64,000 nt of DNA from Methylobacterium durans (GCF_003173715.1 NZ_CP029550.1:4325501-4389500); one strand, 5' to 3'. Positions 35,019-47,580 are shown, numbered from the stretch's first letter. Numbers and translations are program-made. The notes: generated by a model from the sequence alone, not told the origin.

Positions 35019-36617
35019 ATGTCGCATGACCAGGTGCGGATCACCCGCGCGCTCCTCTCCGTCTCCGACAAGACGGGTCTCGTCGATTTCGCCCGCGCGC
35101 TCAGCGAGCGCGGCGTCGATCTCGTCTCCACCGGCGGCACCCACCGGGCCCTGAGCGAAGCGGGCCTGCCCGTCACCGAGGTCGCCGACCTGACGGGCTT
35201 CCCCGAGATGATGGACGGGCGCGTGAAGACGCTGCACCCGGCCGTCCACGGTGGCCTGCTCGCCGTGCGCGACAACCCCGAGCATCAGGCCGCGCTCGCT
35301 GCCCACGGCATCGGAGCGATCGACCTCTTGGTCGTGAATCTCTATCCCTTCGAGGCGACGATCGCGGCGGGGCGCGGCTACGACGATTGCATCGAGAACA
35401 TCGATGTCGGTGGCCCTGCCATGATCCGGGCGGCCGCGAAGAACCACGCCGACGTCGCCGTGGTCACCGACGTTTCGGATTACGCCGACCTCCTCGCCGA
35501 GGTTCAGGCGGGCGCGGGCGCCCTGAGCGCCGCCACCCGGCGCCGGCTCGCGCAGAAGGCCTATGCCCGCACCGCCGCCTACGATGCGGCGATCGCGAAC
35601 TGGCTCGCCGGGCAGGTCGAGGCACAGACGACACCCGCCTTCCGCGCCTTCGGCGGCAGCCTCGCGCAGGGTCTGCGCTACGGCGAGAACCCGCATCAGG
35701 CGGCGTCCTTCTACCGGGCGCCCGGGATCGTGCGGGCAGGCGTCGCGAGCGCCCGCCAGCTTCAGGGAAAAGAACTCTCCTACAACAACTTCAACGACAC
35801 GGATGCGGCCTACGAGTGTGTCGCCGAGTTCGACCCGGCCCGCATCGCGGCGGTCGCCATCATCAAGCACGCCAATCCCTGCGGCGTCGCCGAGGGGGAG
35901 AGCCTGCTCGCGGCCTACGAGCGGGCCCTCGCCTGTGATCCGACCTCCGCCTTCGGCGGCATCGTGGCGCTGAACCGCACGCTCGACGCGGAGGCCGCGC
36001 GGAAGATCGTCGAGATCTTCACGGAGGTGATCATCGCCCCCGACGCCACGGAGGAGGCGATCGCGATCGTCGCGGCCAAGAAGAACCTGCGGTTGTTGCT
36101 GGCCGGGGGCCTGCCGGATCCGCGCGCGCCCGGCGAGACCGTGCGCAGCCTCTCGGGCGGCCTCCTCGTCCAGGGCCGGGACAACGCCGTCGTCGACGAC
36201 ATGCCGCTCTCCATCGTCACGAAGCGGGCGCCGACCGAGGCCGAATCCGCCGATCTCCGCTTCGCCTATCGGGTCGCCAAGCACGTGAAGTCGAACGCCA
36301 TCGTCTACGCCCGGGGCGGTGCCACGGTCGGGATCGGCGCGGGGCAGATGTCGCGGATCGATTCCTCCCGCATCGCGGCCTGGAAGGCCGCCGAGGGGGC
36401 CCGGAACCTCGGCCTCGCCGAGAGCCTCGCCAAGGGCGCCGTCGTCGCCTCGGACGCCTTCTTCCCGTTCGCGGACGGGTTGCTGGCGGCGGCCGAGGCG
36501 GGCGCCACCGCGGTGATCCAGCCCGGCGGCTCGATGCGAGACGCGGAGGTGATCGCGGCGGCCGACGCGGCGGGGCTCGCCATGGTGTTCACTGGGCACC
36601 GCCACTTCCGCCACTGA
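35019..36617 (+). CDS. purH: Bifunctional AICAR transformylase/IMP cyclohydrolase
   Basis: A 532-residue enzyme for the last two steps of IMP synthesis. The N-terminal cyclohydrolase domain ([44 protein letters not shown]) precedes the transformylase domain with [30 protein letters not shown], the catalytic KHANPCGVA, and a final [10 protein letters not shown] and [11 protein letters not shown]. The start ATG 35019 begins [18 protein letters not shown]. Length is normal. Confidence 0.95.
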   Translation: MSHDQVRITRALLSVSDKTGLVDFARALSERGVDLVSTGGTHRALSEAGLPVTEVADLTGFPEMMDGRVKTLHPAVHGGLLAVRDNPEHQAALAAHGIGAIDLLVVNLYPFEATIAAGRGYDDCIENIDVGGPAMIRAAAKNHADVAVVTDVSDYADLLAEVQAGAGALSAATRRRLAQKAYARTAAYDAAIANWLAGQVEAQTTPAFRAFGGSLAQGLRYGENPHQAASFYRAPGIVRAGVASARQLQGKELSYNNFNDTDAAYECVAEFDPARIAAVAIIKHANPCGVAEGESLLAAYERALACDPTSAFGGIVALNRTLDAEAARKIVEIFTEVIIAPDATEEAIAIVAAKKNLRLLLAGGLPDPRAPGETVRSLSGGLLVQGRDNAVVDDMPLSIVTKRAPTEAESADLRFAYRVAKHVKSNAIVYARGGATVGIGAGQMSRIDSSRIAAWKAAEGARNLGLAESLAKGAVVASDAFFPFADGLLAAAEAGATAVIQPGGSMRDAEVIAAADAAGLAMVFTGHRHFRH

Positions 36618-36654
36618 GCTGCCACCTGCGCCGCGAGCCTGTCGAGCGCGGGTT

Positions 36655-36762
36655 CCCTCTCGTTCCGAGAGGGACAGGGTGAGGGGTGCGACCTCTCCGG
36701 ATAGACCTGATCCCTGACCCGCTCGGCCTCCTCCGACTCGACCTCTCCCGGACGGGAGAGGT
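36655..36762. repeat. Dispersed intergenic repeat, copy B
   Basis: Hairpin CCCTCTC-GTTCC-GAGAGGG (36655-36673), then the conserved core GTGCGACCTCTCCGGATAGA near 36686-36705, then a strong hairpin ACCTCTCCCG/CGGGAGAGGT (36741-36762). Same order and core as copy A at 27411-27530. Confidence 0.68.
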
Positions 36763-36770
36763 GGGACGGC

Positions 36771-36806
36771 GCGAAACGAGAAAGGCCCCGCCTCGCGGCG
36801 GGGCCT
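36771..36806 (-). terminator. Terminator of the MFS transporter gene
   Basis: AGGCCCCGCC (36783-36792) pairs with GGCGGGGCCT (36797-36806) across TCGC. On the minus strand it is followed by TTTCTCGTTT. It lies 29 bases past the transporter stop; purH may also use it from the other side. Confidence 0.78.
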
Positions 36807-36834
36807 TCGCGTATCGCGGTCCGCGGATCCTGCC

Positions 36835-38571
36835 TCAGGCGAGGATGTCGCGGTCCTTGGTCTCCGGGATGAAGAGCAGGCCGATCACGAAGGTGAACAG
36901 CGCGATCACGATCGGGTACCAGAGGCCGTAATAGATGTCGCCGGTCTGGGCCACCATCGCGAAGGCGGTGGCGGGCAGGAGGCCGCCGAACCAGCCGTTG
37001 CCGATGTGGTACGGCAGGGACATCGAGGTGTAGCGGATGCGCGTCGGGAAGAGTTCCACCAGCGCCGCCGCGATCGGCCCGTAGACCATCGTCACGTAGA
37101 AGACGAGGATCGTCAGGATGCCGATCACCATCAGCTTCTGACCGGTGAACACGTCGAGCGGGTTTCCGGCCTTGATCACGGTCGGGTTGTTGGTGGCCGA
37201 CGGGTAGCCCGCCTCCGTCAGCGCCGCCGGGACCGCCTTGGCGAAGTTCGGATCCGCCACGGGGAAGTCCTTGCCGTTGATGCTCACCACCGTCGGCGTG
37301 CCCGCGGGCTGCGCCTCGGTGGTGTAGCTCACGGCGCTGCGGGCGAGCAGCGCCTTGGCGACGTCGCACTCCTTCGTGAACTTGGCCGTGCCGACCGGGT
37401 TGAACTGGAACGAGCAATCGGCCGGGTTCGTCTTCACCACCACCGGCACGTTCGACTGCGCCGCGTAGAGCGCCGGGTTGGCGTTCGCGGTGAGCTGGTG
37501 GAACAGCGGGAAGTAGGTGAGCGCCGCGATGAGGCAGCCGCCGAGGATGATCGGCTTGCGGCCGATCTTGTCGGAGAGCGCGCCGAAGAACAGGAACCCG
37601 CCTGTGGCCAGGATCAGCGACCACGCGATCATCACGTTGGCCGTGAACTGGTCGACCTTCAGGATGCTCTGCAGGAAGAACAGCGCGTAGAACTGGCCCG
37701 TGTACCAGACCACGGCCTGGCCCGCGGTGAGGCCCAGCAGCGCGAGCAGCGCCCACTTGGCGTTCTTCCACTGGCCGAACGCCTCCGAGAGCGGAGCCTT
37801 CGAGTGCGTGCCCTCGGCCTTCATCTTCTGGAAGGCCGGGCTCTCGTTCATCTGAAGCCGGATCCAGACCGAGATGGCGAGCAGGGCCACCGAGACGAGG
37901 AACGGGATGCGCCAGCCCCAGACCTGGAAGGCGGTGAGCGTCGTCGTCGTGCCGTCGGCGTTCGTCACCACGGTCGGCGCGTAGGCGTTGTTCACGTAGC
38001 CCTGCGTCGAGAGGATGATGATCAGCGAGAGCAGCAGGCCGAGCGTCGCCGTCGTCTGGATGAAGGCGGTGTAGAAGCCGCGGCGCCCGCGCGGGGCGTG
38101 CTCGGCGACGTAGACCGCGGCGCCGCCGTACTCGCCGCCCAGCGCGAGGCCCTGGAGCATGCGGAGCGCCAGCAGCGTGACGGGGGCGATCCAGCCGACG
38201 CCGTAGCTGTTCAGCGTCGCGTAGGAGGGCAGCAGACCGACGCAGAAGGTCGAGATGCCCATGATCAGGATGGTGACGAGGAAGGTGTACTTGCGGCCGA
38301 CCATGTCGCCGAGGCGGCCGAAGACGAGGGCGCCGAACGGGCGCACCAGGAAGCCTGCCGCGAAGGCGAGCAGCGCGAAGATGTTGCGCGTCGCTTCCGG
38401 GTAGGCGGAGAAGAACTGCGCGCCGATGATCGCGGCGAGCGAGCCATACAGGTAGAAGTCGTACCACTCGAAGACGGTGCCGAGCGAGGAGGCCAGGATG
38501 ACCTTCTTCTCGCCCGCGGTCATCGGTCTTGTTGCTTCGTCCGCCCGCGGTACTGCGGTTCCCACAGCCAT
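36835..38571 (-). CDS. MFS transporter, metabolite:H+ symporter type
   Basis: A 578-residue major-facilitator protein of the MHS (metabolite:H+ symporter) group, with [16 protein letters not shown] in helix 1, the loop motif [11 protein letters not shown], helix 4-5 [25 protein letters not shown] and [11 protein letters not shown]. Start ATG 38571 has GGAGGGG seven bases upstream. It is longer than the usual 430-450 residues because of an insertion of about 110 residues between helices 9 and 10 (roughly 385-500), on the periplasmic side, holding two Cys. Substrate is probably a small organic acid. Confidence 0.85.
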   Translation of the reverse strand: MAVGTAVPRADEATRPMTAGEKKVILASSLGTVFEWYDFYLYGSLAAIIGAQFFSAYPEATRNIFALLAFAAGFLVRPFGALVFGRLGDMVGRKYTFLVTILIMGISTFCVGLLPSYATLNSYGVGWIAPVTLLALRMLQGLALGGEYGGAAVYVAEHAPRGRRGFYTAFIQTTATLGLLLSLIIILSTQGYVNNAYAPTVVTNADGTTTTLTAFQVWGWRIPFLVSVALLAISVWIRLQMNESPAFQKMKAEGTHSKAPLSEAFGQWKNAKWALLALLGLTAGQAVVWYTGQFYALFFLQSILKVDQFTANVMIAWSLILATGGFLFFGALSDKIGRKPIILGGCLIAALTYFPLFHQLTANANPALYAAQSNVPVVVKTNPADCSFQFNPVGTAKFTKECDVAKALLARSAVSYTTEAQPAGTPTVVSINGKDFPVADPNFAKAVPAALTEAGYPSATNNPTVIKAGNPLDVFTGQKLMVIGILTILVFYVTMVYGPIAAALVELFPTRIRYTSMSLPYHIGNGWFGGLLPATAFAMVAQTGDIYYGLWYPIVIALFTFVIGLLFIPETKDRDILA

Positions 38572-38831
38572 CTCGGCCCCTCCATCCATGGTGACTTCGG
38601 ATTCCGCCTTTGCCGGCGGTCCGGATTGGGACGGCACGCGGCCGCCCGTGGCGCTGCACAAGGCCGGCCGACAATTCAACTGCAAGATGCAGCCATTCGC
38701 CCGTCCGAACCAGACGATAGCGCAAGCCACAGCCTTGCCCAATAGATGAACGGAGCGAAAGGATTACCGATCGCGCCTTAGCAACAAGGATTGCGGGCGC
38801 CTGTAACCGGTTTTCGCGGGTGCCCACCAAG

Positions 38832-38858
38832 AAAAAGGGCGTGACTTGCGCCACGCCC
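38832..38858 (-). terminator. Terminator of actP
   Basis: GGGCGTG (38837-38843) pairs with CACGCCC (38852-38858); on the minus strand five T follow (38832-38836). Confidence 0.85.
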
Positions 38859-38894
38859 CCTCATCGAGCCGGGCCCGGACGGCCGCGCCCCGTC

Positions 38895-40619
38895 TCAGTG
38901 CGCGTGCGCCAGCGCCGCGCCGATACCGGTCTCCGAGCGCACGTATTGGGCATCGAAGGCGGCCCGCTCGCGGCGGGCGCGCGCCGTGTTGTCGAGCTTC
39001 GAGACGAGCCAGATCGTGACGAAGGCGAGCGGCATCGAGAACAGGGCCGGGTTGGCGTAAGGGAAGAGCGCGGCCGGCTGGCCGAACGTCTTCACCCAGA
39101 CCGCGTCCGAGAGCACCACCATCACCACCGCCGCGACGAGGCCGACGAGGCCCCCGGTCAGTGCACCCCAGGTCGTCGTGCCCCGCCACAGGATCGACAT
39201 GGCGAGCACGGGGAAGTTGCAGCTTGCCGCCACGGAGAAGGCGAGCCCGACCATGAAGGCGACGTTCTGGTTCTCGAAGATGTAGCCGAGCACGATCGCC
39301 ACGATGCCGATCGCGACCGCCGAGATCTTCGAGAGGTTCACCTCGTGCTTCTCGGTGGTGCGTCCGCGGGCGATGACCTGCGCATAGAGATCGTGGCTCA
39401 CCGCCGAGGCGCCGGCCAGCGTCAGGCCCGCCACCACCGCGAGGATGGTCGCGAAGGCCACCGCCGAGATGAAGCCGAGGAAGTACGGGCCGCCGACCGC
39501 GTTGGCGAGATTGACGGCGACCATGTTGGTGCCGCCGACCATGTCCTTGAGCTTGTCGAAGGAGCCACCAGCGCCGAGCTTGAAGTAGCTCGGGTCCGAC
39601 ATCAGCAGGGCGATGCCGCCGAAGCCGATGATGAAGGTCAGGATATAGAAATAGCCGATCAGGCCGGTGGCGTAGAACACCGACTTCCGTGCGGCCTGCG
39701 CGTCCGAGACCGTGAAGAAGCGCATCAGGATGTGCGGAAGGCCCGCCGTGCCGAACATCAGGCCGACGCCGAGGGAGATCGAGTCGATCGGGTTCGACAC
39801 GAGGCCGCCGGGCGCCATGATCGCGTCGCCCTTCGGGTGGGTCTGAACGGCCGCCGCGAACAGGGCCTCGGGGTTGAAGCCGTATTTGTAGAGCACGGCG
39901 CCCGCCATGAAGCTCGCGCCGCCGAGCAAAAGGCAGGCCTTGATGACCTGCACCCAGGTCGTCGCCTTCATGCCGCCGAAGGCGACGTAGATGATCATCA
40001 GGGCGCCGACGATCACCACCGCGTAGAGATAGGGCAGGCCGAACAGGAGTTGGATCAGCTTCCCCGCGCCGACCATCTGGGCGATCAGGTAGAAAGCCAC
40101 CACCACGAGCGTGCCGGTGGCCGAGATGATGCGGATCGCGGTCTGGTCGAGGCGGAAGCTCGCGACATCCGCGAAGGTGAACTTGCCGAGGTTGCGCAGG
40201 CGCTCCGCGATCAGGAACAGCACGATCGGCCAGCCGACGAGGAAGCCGGTGGAGTAGATCAGCCCGTCGAAGCCCGAGGTGTAGACGAGACCGGAGATGC
40301 CGAGGAACGAGGCGGCCGACATGTAGTCGCCGGCGATCGCCAGCGAGTTGGTGCCCGCCGAGATGCCGCCGCCGGCCGCGTAGAAATCGGCCGCCGACTT
40401 GGTGCCCTTAGCGGCACGGTACGTGATGCCCAGCGTGAACAGCACGAAGAACAGGAACATGCCGATGGCCGGCCAGTTCGTGGCCTGCTGCTGGACGGCG
40501 CCGAGATCGGGACCGGCCGCGAGCGCGGCCGTGGCGGCGAGCGCGGCCGTGGCGGCGAGCGCGGCCGTGGCGGCGAGCGGGAGCGAGGCCGTGATGAGGA
40601 GGGCGGAGAGGCGGGTCAT
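38895..40619 (-). CDS. actP: Cation/acetate symporter
   Basis: A 574-residue sodium:solute symporter (SSF) family acetate permease. About 13 hydrophobic segments follow an N-terminal signal-like region. SSF motifs: [50 protein letters not shown] and [22 protein letters not shown]. Start ATG 40619 overlaps the yjcH stop in ATGA, showing coupling. The N-terminal leader contains three exact 18-bp repeats (40521-40574). With acs just upstream it forms an acetate uptake and activation cluster. Confidence 0.92.
   Translation of the reverse strand: MTRLSALLITASLPLAATAALAATAALAATAALAAGPDLGAVQQQATNWPAIGMFLFFVLFTLGITYRAAKGTKSAADFYAAGGGISAGTNSLAIAGDYMSAASFLGISGLVYTSGFDGLIYSTGFLVGWPIVLFLIAERLRNLGKFTFADVASFRLDQTAIRIISATGTLVVVAFYLIAQMVGAGKLIQLLFGLPYLYAVVIVGALMIIYVAFGGMKATTWVQVIKACLLLGGASFMAGAVLYKYGFNPEALFAAAVQTHPKGDAIMAPGGLVSNPIDSISLGVGLMFGTAGLPHILMRFFTVSDAQAARKSVFYATGLIGYFYILTFIIGFGGIALLMSDPSYFKLGAGGSFDKLKDMVGGTNMVAVNLANAVGGPYFLGFISAVAFATILAVVAGLTLAGASAVSHDLYAQVIARGRTTEKHEVNLSKISAVAIGIVAIVLGYIFENQNVAFMVGLAFSVAASCNFPVLAMSILWRGTTTWGALTGGLVGLVAAVVMVVLSDAVWVKTFGQPAALFPYANPALFSMPLAFVTIWLVSKLDNTARARRERAAFDAQYVRSETGIGAALAHAH
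40521..40574. repeat. 18-bp tandem repeat in the actP leader
   Basis: Three perfect copies of GAGCGCGGCCGTGGCGGC lie head to tail, with a partial fourth. In the actP frame they encode repeats of the six-residue unit Ala-Ala-Thr-Ala-Ala-Leu within the N-terminal hydrophobic leader. Confidence 0.95.
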
Positions 40620-40993
40620 CGGCCGAGGCTCCGCTCGAGTTCGGCGGTCAGCGCGTCGTAGCGCCCGTTGGCGCGCACAACGTAGATGCCCGTGAGGATG
40701 AAGGCGAAGACGATGACGCCGACGCCGAGGAACAGGCCGAGCGAGGCGGTGCCGCCGCCGACTTTGGTGGCGAGCAGGGCCTTGTCGAAGGCGATGAGGC
40801 CGATGAAGCCGAAATAGACCACCAGCATCAGCCCGGTCAGGATCCAGCCGAAGCGCGTGCGCTCGTGGACGAGGGTCTGGAAGGTGGGGTTGCGGACGAT
40901 CCGTTCGTACTGGGGATCGGTCTCGATGCCTGGGACCGCGGGTTTGCCGTGCAGGCGGGGATCGACGATCCCCGAAGCCGTGGATGTGCTCAT
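40616..40993 (-). CDS. yjcH: DUF485 membrane protein YjcH
   Basis: A 125-residue protein with two transmembrane helices ([23 protein letters not shown] and [24 protein letters not shown]), the DUF485 hallmark, normally encoded between acs and actP and thought to aid acetate transport. FERIV-type motif ([25 protein letters not shown]) is present. A purine-rich GGAGGAAATTCC precedes ATG 40993. It overlaps actP by four bases. Confidence 0.9.
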   Translation of the reverse strand: MSTSTASGIVDPRLHGKPAVPGIETDPQYERIVRNPTFQTLVHERTRFGWILTGLMLVVYFGFIGLIAFDKALLATKVGGGTASLGLFLGVGVIVFAFILTGIYVVRANGRYDALTAELERSLGR

Positions 40994-41167
40994 GGAATTT
41001 CCTCCGCCGGAGACTGGATCTCTGGCGGATCCGTCTGCCTCCGGACACTGATCGACGGGAACGCCGGCCAGCCCGCAACGCGCCCATGACGAAGGCGCCG
41101 CCCTCCGCCGCCGATGGCGGAGGTGCTCTCTCGCGGGAGACTACTCGTGTCGGATCGATGCGAAGAG

Positions 41168-41190
41168 CCGGGCGGCGCGGCGCCGCCCGG
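41168..41190. terminator. Strong hairpin after acs
   Basis: CCGGGCGGCG (41168-41177) pairs perfectly with CGCCGCCCGG (41181-41190) around a three-base loop, 13 bases past the acs stop. Only CTCTT follows on the minus strand, so it may attenuate rather than end transcription into yjcH-actP. Confidence 0.55.
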
Positions 41191-41202
41191 ACCGGTCTCG
41201 GC

Positions 41203-43152
<1,950 letters not shown>

Positions 43153-43563
43153 CGCGTCTCTTCCCTGAGTGGCGCCCGATCGTATCGCGGATCCTTCCGC
43201 GCAGCCGGGACTTCCAAGACTTGTCTTAATGCTCGACAGAGACCTGCCGCAAGCGCTCAACCGACCCGCAGAATAGGTTGGACACAATACAACTCTGCTA
43301 TGCGGCCGGGTTCCGGCCTGTCAAGCTGGGTGAAAGTCCGATTGCGCACCGCGAAAGGGCCTGACCGGGCCCGTTTTCGGCCGGCGGCGGAAGCCGCACG
43401 AAGACGTACAACGCCGAGCCCGCTGCCAAGGCTCCATCGCGTACACCGCGCGCGGTGATGACATCGGGCGTGGTTTGTTGCCCCCCGCGGCCCCGCTTGG
43501 CCACGCGCCTGCCGCTCCGGGCAGGGACGCAGCCTCGGGACCGGACTTCCGGCCCCGGCCGCC
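43153..43563. other. Intergenic between the kinase gene and acs
   Basis: This 411-base stretch should hold the acs promoter. A hairpin GGGCC-TGACC-GGGCCC followed by GTTTT (around 43357-43378, plus strand) looks like a terminator without a known plus-strand gene before it. No coding sequence is convincing. Confidence 0.4.
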
Positions 43564-46328
43564 TCAGGCGCTCATCGCTTCGCGCGACGGGAACAGCATC
43601 TCGACGAGCGTCCCCTCGTCCTTGCGGCTGGTGATCCGGAAATGGCCGTGGTTCGCCTCGACGAGCGCCTTCGTCAGCGGCAGGCCGAGCCCGGTGCCGC
43701 CGCCCCTTCGAGGCCCCGCGATCGCGGCCGTGCGGAAGGGCTCGAGCGCGCAGGCGATCTCGTCCGGGCTCATGCCGACACCGGTGTCGCGCACGCGGAG
43801 CGCGATCTCGCCGCGCTCGGCCACGGTCGTCGAGACGATGACCTGGCCGCCGGCCTCGGTGAAGCGGATCGCGTTGGCGATCACGTTGAGGGCCGCCTGG
43901 CGCATCGAGCGCTCGTCGGCCACCAGGGTGGTGAGGTCCGAGGAGAAGCTCGTGCGCAGCACGATGCGGTCGCGCGCCGCCTGCGGCTGCAGCAGCGAGA
44001 CGCAGCTCGACACGAGTTCGTTGAGCGGGACCGGCCCGAAGGCGAGGTCGAGGCTGCCGGACTCGATTCGGGCGAGGTCGACGAGGTCGTTGACGAGGCC
44101 GAGCACGTGCTCGCCGGACGCGTGGATGTCGCGCAGGTAGTCCCGGTAGCGCTCCGGCACGGGGCCGAACTGCCCGTTCAGCATCACGTCGGCGAAGCCG
44201 AGAATGCCGTTCATCGGCGTGCGGATCTCGTGGCTGACCTTGGCGAGGAAACTCTCCTTCCAGGCCTCCATGGCCTCGACCTCGGCGCGGGCGCGCTCGG
44301 CGGCCGCGAGCAGCCGCTTCACGTCGGCGAGATCGCGCAGGATCGCGATGCGACGTCCGTCGGCGAGCGGCCGCGCGAGCCGGAACGAGACCGGCGCGCG
44401 GCCGCGGATCGCGACCTCGCGCGCCGGTGCGCCGGGCGCGTGGAGCGCTGCGCGCAGGTGCATTGCGCTCTCGGGCGCGAACAGGGCGAGGATCGGCTGC
44501 CCGATCGCGAAGGCCGCATCGCGGCCGAACATCCCGGCGGCCGAGCGGTTCAGGCCGAGGACGCGATCCTCCCCGTCGAGCGTGAGGATTCCGTCCTCGA
44601 ACGCGTCGAGGTCGAAGGCGACGGCCTCGCCGCGCCGCGCCGGAACCGGGCTCGCGGGCGCCGACGCCTCCGCGTCCCGGACCCGCACGACGAGGGCCTC
44701 GGCGGGGACGCCCTGCCAGGGCAGCTGCCCGCGCGCGACCTCGATAGCCCGCACCCCGTCCTCGCGGGTGATCAGCCGGTCTCCGCCGGTCGTTCCTCCG
44801 GCCGGCGCATCCGCCTCGCCCGACCGGAGGATCAGGCGCGCGAGGCCACCCGAGATCGCGAAGGCGGCGACGTCCGGGAAGCCGGCAAGGGCGAGAAAGG
44901 CGGTGTTCGCGTGGAGGAGGCTGTCGTCCCGGCGGATCAGGATCGCCGCCGGCAACCCGTCGAGGAGCGCGCGGGCCTCGCCGAGACTCGAATCCGCCAG
45001 GTCGGCCTCCGCCTGCCGGCTCTCGGCGAGGCGCGAGGCGGGAAACGGCATCACGGCGGCGCCCTCGTGGGGTCGGGCGGGCTCGGTCGGCGCCTCGTCG
45101 CCGGCAAAGCGCGCGCCGAGGGCTCGGGCGATCTCCCGAAAGGCGGCATGCTCGGAGACCGAGAGCGACCGCTCGTCGGGGGCGGGCGGCGGCGCGACGG
45201 GCTCGGGGCGGCCCGCTCCGGCCCGGACAAGCAAGCGGCCGGGCCCGAGAGGGCCGCGCGCTCGCGGCCGGTCCAAACCCGGCCGAACCGGGCGACCGGC
45301 ACCAGCGCCGCCAGCGACAGGGCAGCGAGGGTCGCCGCGGCCGGCACGAAGCTCGCCGCGAGCGGAGCCGCCTCCGCCACCGCCGCCGACGGGACCGGAG
45401 GGTTCTCGGAGGGCGCCTCGGCCGGCAGATCCGGCGCGGCCGGGAGGTCCGCCCGCAGACCTGGGGCGCGGATCAGGCCGAAGCCGCCATAGCCGGCGAA
45501 GGGGTGCCCGTTCCGCGCGACCGGCGCGCCGGAAAGCTCGACGCCGACCGGCTCCGGCGCCCAGTCGAGCACGATCTCGGCCGGCACGCCGCGGAACGTC
45601 TCCCGCCCGGCGAGCGCGGCGAGCAGGGCCTCGGCGGCGCGCAACCGCCCAGCCTGCGCGTGCGTCGCCCAGGATCGTCCGACGAGGTGCGGCGCAAGGG
45701 CCGCCCGCGGGCCGCCCGAAATCTCGGTGACGACGTCGCTCGCGTCGCTCCTCCAGAGGAAGCGGTCGCCGGGCCGCGGAGCCGGGGGCGGCTCCGCGAC
45801 GATCTCCGGCGCAGGCGCGCGGATCTCGGGCTCGGGCGGGTCCCCGGCAGAGGCCGGCGGGTTCTCGGCCTCGGACGGGGACAGTGTGAGCGCGGGCGCC
45901 TCGGGCGCCGTCGCGGGGCGGCGGGCCGCCGGCACCGGCCCCGTTGGGACGAGGAGGAGCGCGGCCTCGCCGGTTCCGAGACGGCCGCGGGCGAGCAGGC
46001 AGGCGCTCGGCGGCGCGATCCGGCGGGGATCGAGGCGCAGGCGGACGAGGCGGGAGCCGTCCTCGGGAAGGGCGCTCCGGCGGATCTGGTCGGGCAGGGC
46101 GAGGCGCGGCAGCGCGAGGCCGTCCGGCCCGAACAGGGTCGACGCCCAGGCCTCGGCCGTCTCCGAGGCGCGGATGAGGCGGCCGCCCTCGGCGTCGAGC
46201 ACGCAGAAGGCCGCGCTCCCGCCCTCCAGGTGAGGGGTGAGGCGCCCGTCCCGCGCCCAAGCCGCGAGGGCGGGAACGACCTGATCGTTCGCGAGACTGT
46301 GTTCCGGATCGGACCCGTCGTCGGTCAT
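43564..46328 (-). pseudogene. PdhS-like sensor histidine kinase, frameshifted
   Basis: Two overlapping minus-strand frames together form one protein of about 920 residues. Frame one (46328 down to about 45290) gives the N-terminus MTDDGSDPEHSLANDQVVPALAAW and a long Pro/Ala-rich linker. Frame two (about 45170 to 43564) gives REIARALGARFAG, two PAS-like regions, the HisKA box FLAKVSHEIRTPMNGILGF and a HATPase with NVIANAIRFTEAGG and GGGTGLGLPLTKALVEANH. This core closely follows the PdhS/DivJ/PleC family, which phosphorylates DivK/PleD-type regulators of cell division. The frame changes by one base between about 45170 and 45290. It may be a true mutation or a sequencing error. Confidence 0.7.
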
Positions 46329-46497
46329 GCGGACCTGTCTGGCTGGAAAAATCTGCGTTACCGCACCCTCATTTGTATGTTGAACTGCCCCGGGACGGTG
46401 GACACTTCAAGCGGGCGTCACACGTTTACCTCATGTCAACCTTAATGCCCGCGGCTGAAGGCGGGCAGAGCGGATGCCATGGACGAGCGGGCATGTT

Positions 46498-46514
46498 ATT
46501 GTGCACCGCACAAT
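46498..46514. promoter_or_regulatory. PhaR-like palindromic operator
   Basis: ATTGTGC-ACC-GCACAAT is a perfect 7-bp inverted repeat 31 bases before the phasin start. It contains TGC-N3-GCA, resembling the sites bound by PhaR, the PHA-responsive repressor of phasin genes; that link is inferred. Confidence 0.6.
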
Positions 46515-46545
46515 GATGCCCCGCTGATTCGGAGAGGAGACGAGA

Positions 46546-47034
46546 ATGAGCAACACGCCGAACTACGAAGTGCCGACCGAGATGCGCGACTTCGCGGAGA
46601 AGAGCGTCGACCAGGCCCGCAAGGCGTTCGACAGCTTCATCGGCGCCGCCCGGCGTACGGCCGATACCGTGCAGGGCTCCGCCGAGACGGCACGCACCAA
46701 CGCCCAGGACATCTCGAGCCGCGGCTTCGAGTACGCCGAGCAGAACGTGAACGCCGCCTTCGACCTCGCCCAGAAGCTCGTCCGCTCGCGCGACGTCCAG
46801 GAGGCGATGCAACATCAGGCCGAGTTCGTCCGCAGCCAGTTCGCCGCGATCCAGGCGCAGGCGAAGGAATTCGGCGGCCTCGCCCAGAGCGCCTTCCAGG
46901 AAGGTGCCGAGAAGGCAAAGGCGGCCATGCAGGAGGGCGCCGACCACGCTCGCAAGGCGATGGAGCAGGGCGCTGAGACAGCCCAGCAGAACGTGAAGGA
47001 CGCGGAGACCGCGACCCGCAAGGCGACGTCCTGA
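46546..47034 (+). CDS. Phasin
   Basis: A 162-residue, almost wholly helical, Ala/Gln/Glu-rich protein of the phasin family that coats polyhydroxyalkanoate granules. Amphipathic segments such as KSVDQARKAFDSFIGAARRTADT and ISSRGFEYAEQNVNAAFDLAQKLVRSRDVQEAMQ are typical. The C-terminal part repeats Glu-Gly-Ala/Lys-Ala units. AGAGGAGA precedes the ATG. The palindrome at 46498-46514 suggests control by a PhaR-type repressor. Followed by a strong terminator. Confidence 0.88.
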   Translation: MSNTPNYEVPTEMRDFAEKSVDQARKAFDSFIGAARRTADTVQGSAETARTNAQDISSRGFEYAEQNVNAAFDLAQKLVRSRDVQEAMQHQAEFVRSQFAAIQAQAKEFGGLAQSAFQEGAEKAKAAMQEGADHARKAMEQGAETAQQNVKDAETATRKATS

Positions 47035-47077
47035 TCGAGACCGACCCGCGGATGTGAGGTCCGCGACCCGACGACCC

Positions 47078-47121
47078 GACGGCCCGTCCCGCACACCAGC
47101 GGGGCGGGCCGTCTCGTTTTT
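47078..47121 (+). terminator. Terminator of the phasin gene
   Basis: GACGGCCCGTCCCGC (47078-47092) pairs with GCGGGGCGGGCCGTC (47099-47113) with a bulge and mismatch, then TCGTTTTT. Confidence 0.85.
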
Positions 47122-47192
47122 GCCCGCATTGCGGGGGAGGGGGCATCATGCCGCCTCAGCGGGGCGTGCCCGACCGACAGAGGATCACCGCC

Positions 47193-47518
47193 ATGCGACC
47201 CGCCCACCGTCTCGGCCTCGCCGCCGGCCTGCTCGCCGGCCTCCTCGGAGCGCAGATCGCCGAGGCCCAGTACTACGACGACGGCTACGGCCCGCCGCCG
47301 CCCCGCCGTCCCTACCGGGAGGAGCGCCTCTCCGGTCCCGGCCCGCGCGGGGCCCGGTCGGCTACAATTGCGATGCCGTCCAGCAGGGGTTGAGCGGCCC
47401 GCAGCCCTATTCCTGCCCGCTGCCCGGCCCGCGCCCGCTCGGGGCCCGCTGCTTCTGCGACATGCCGATCGCCTCGTTCAGCACGCCTCAGACGGCGGTC
47501 GGCCGGGTCGCGCCCTGA
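47193..47518 (+). pseudogene. Small secreted Cys-containing protein, frameshifted
   Basis: The first frame encodes a signal peptide (MRPAHRLGLAAGLLAGLLGAQIAEA) and YYDDGYGPPPPRRPY, then ends prematurely at about 47393. A plus-one frame continues with VGYNCDAVQQGLSGPQPYSCPLPGPRPLGARCFCDMP to a stop at 47518. The second part has four Cys and a coherent end, so the two were presumably one small periplasmic protein of about 108 residues. The shift lies between about 47330 and 47357, by GGGGCCCGG. Mutation or sequencing error cannot be told apart. Confidence 0.6.
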
Positions 47519-47546
47519 CCGGACAGGCGTAGCGCCCGCTTGAGAC

Positions 47547-47580
47547 GAAAAGGGCCGCGCCATCAAGACGATGGCGCGGC
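47547..47580 (-). terminator. Terminator of the L,D-transpeptidase gene
   Basis: GCCGCGCCATC (47554-47564) pairs perfectly with GATGGCGCGGC (47570-47580). On the minus strand CCCTTTTCG follows. Confidence 0.83.

Noticed and set aside
45051..45053. Separate start for a second kinase gene at ATG 45051
   Set aside because: TGATG would allow coupling, but conserved kinase sequence (REIARALGARFAG) extends upstream of this ATG in the same frame, so a frameshift explains it better.
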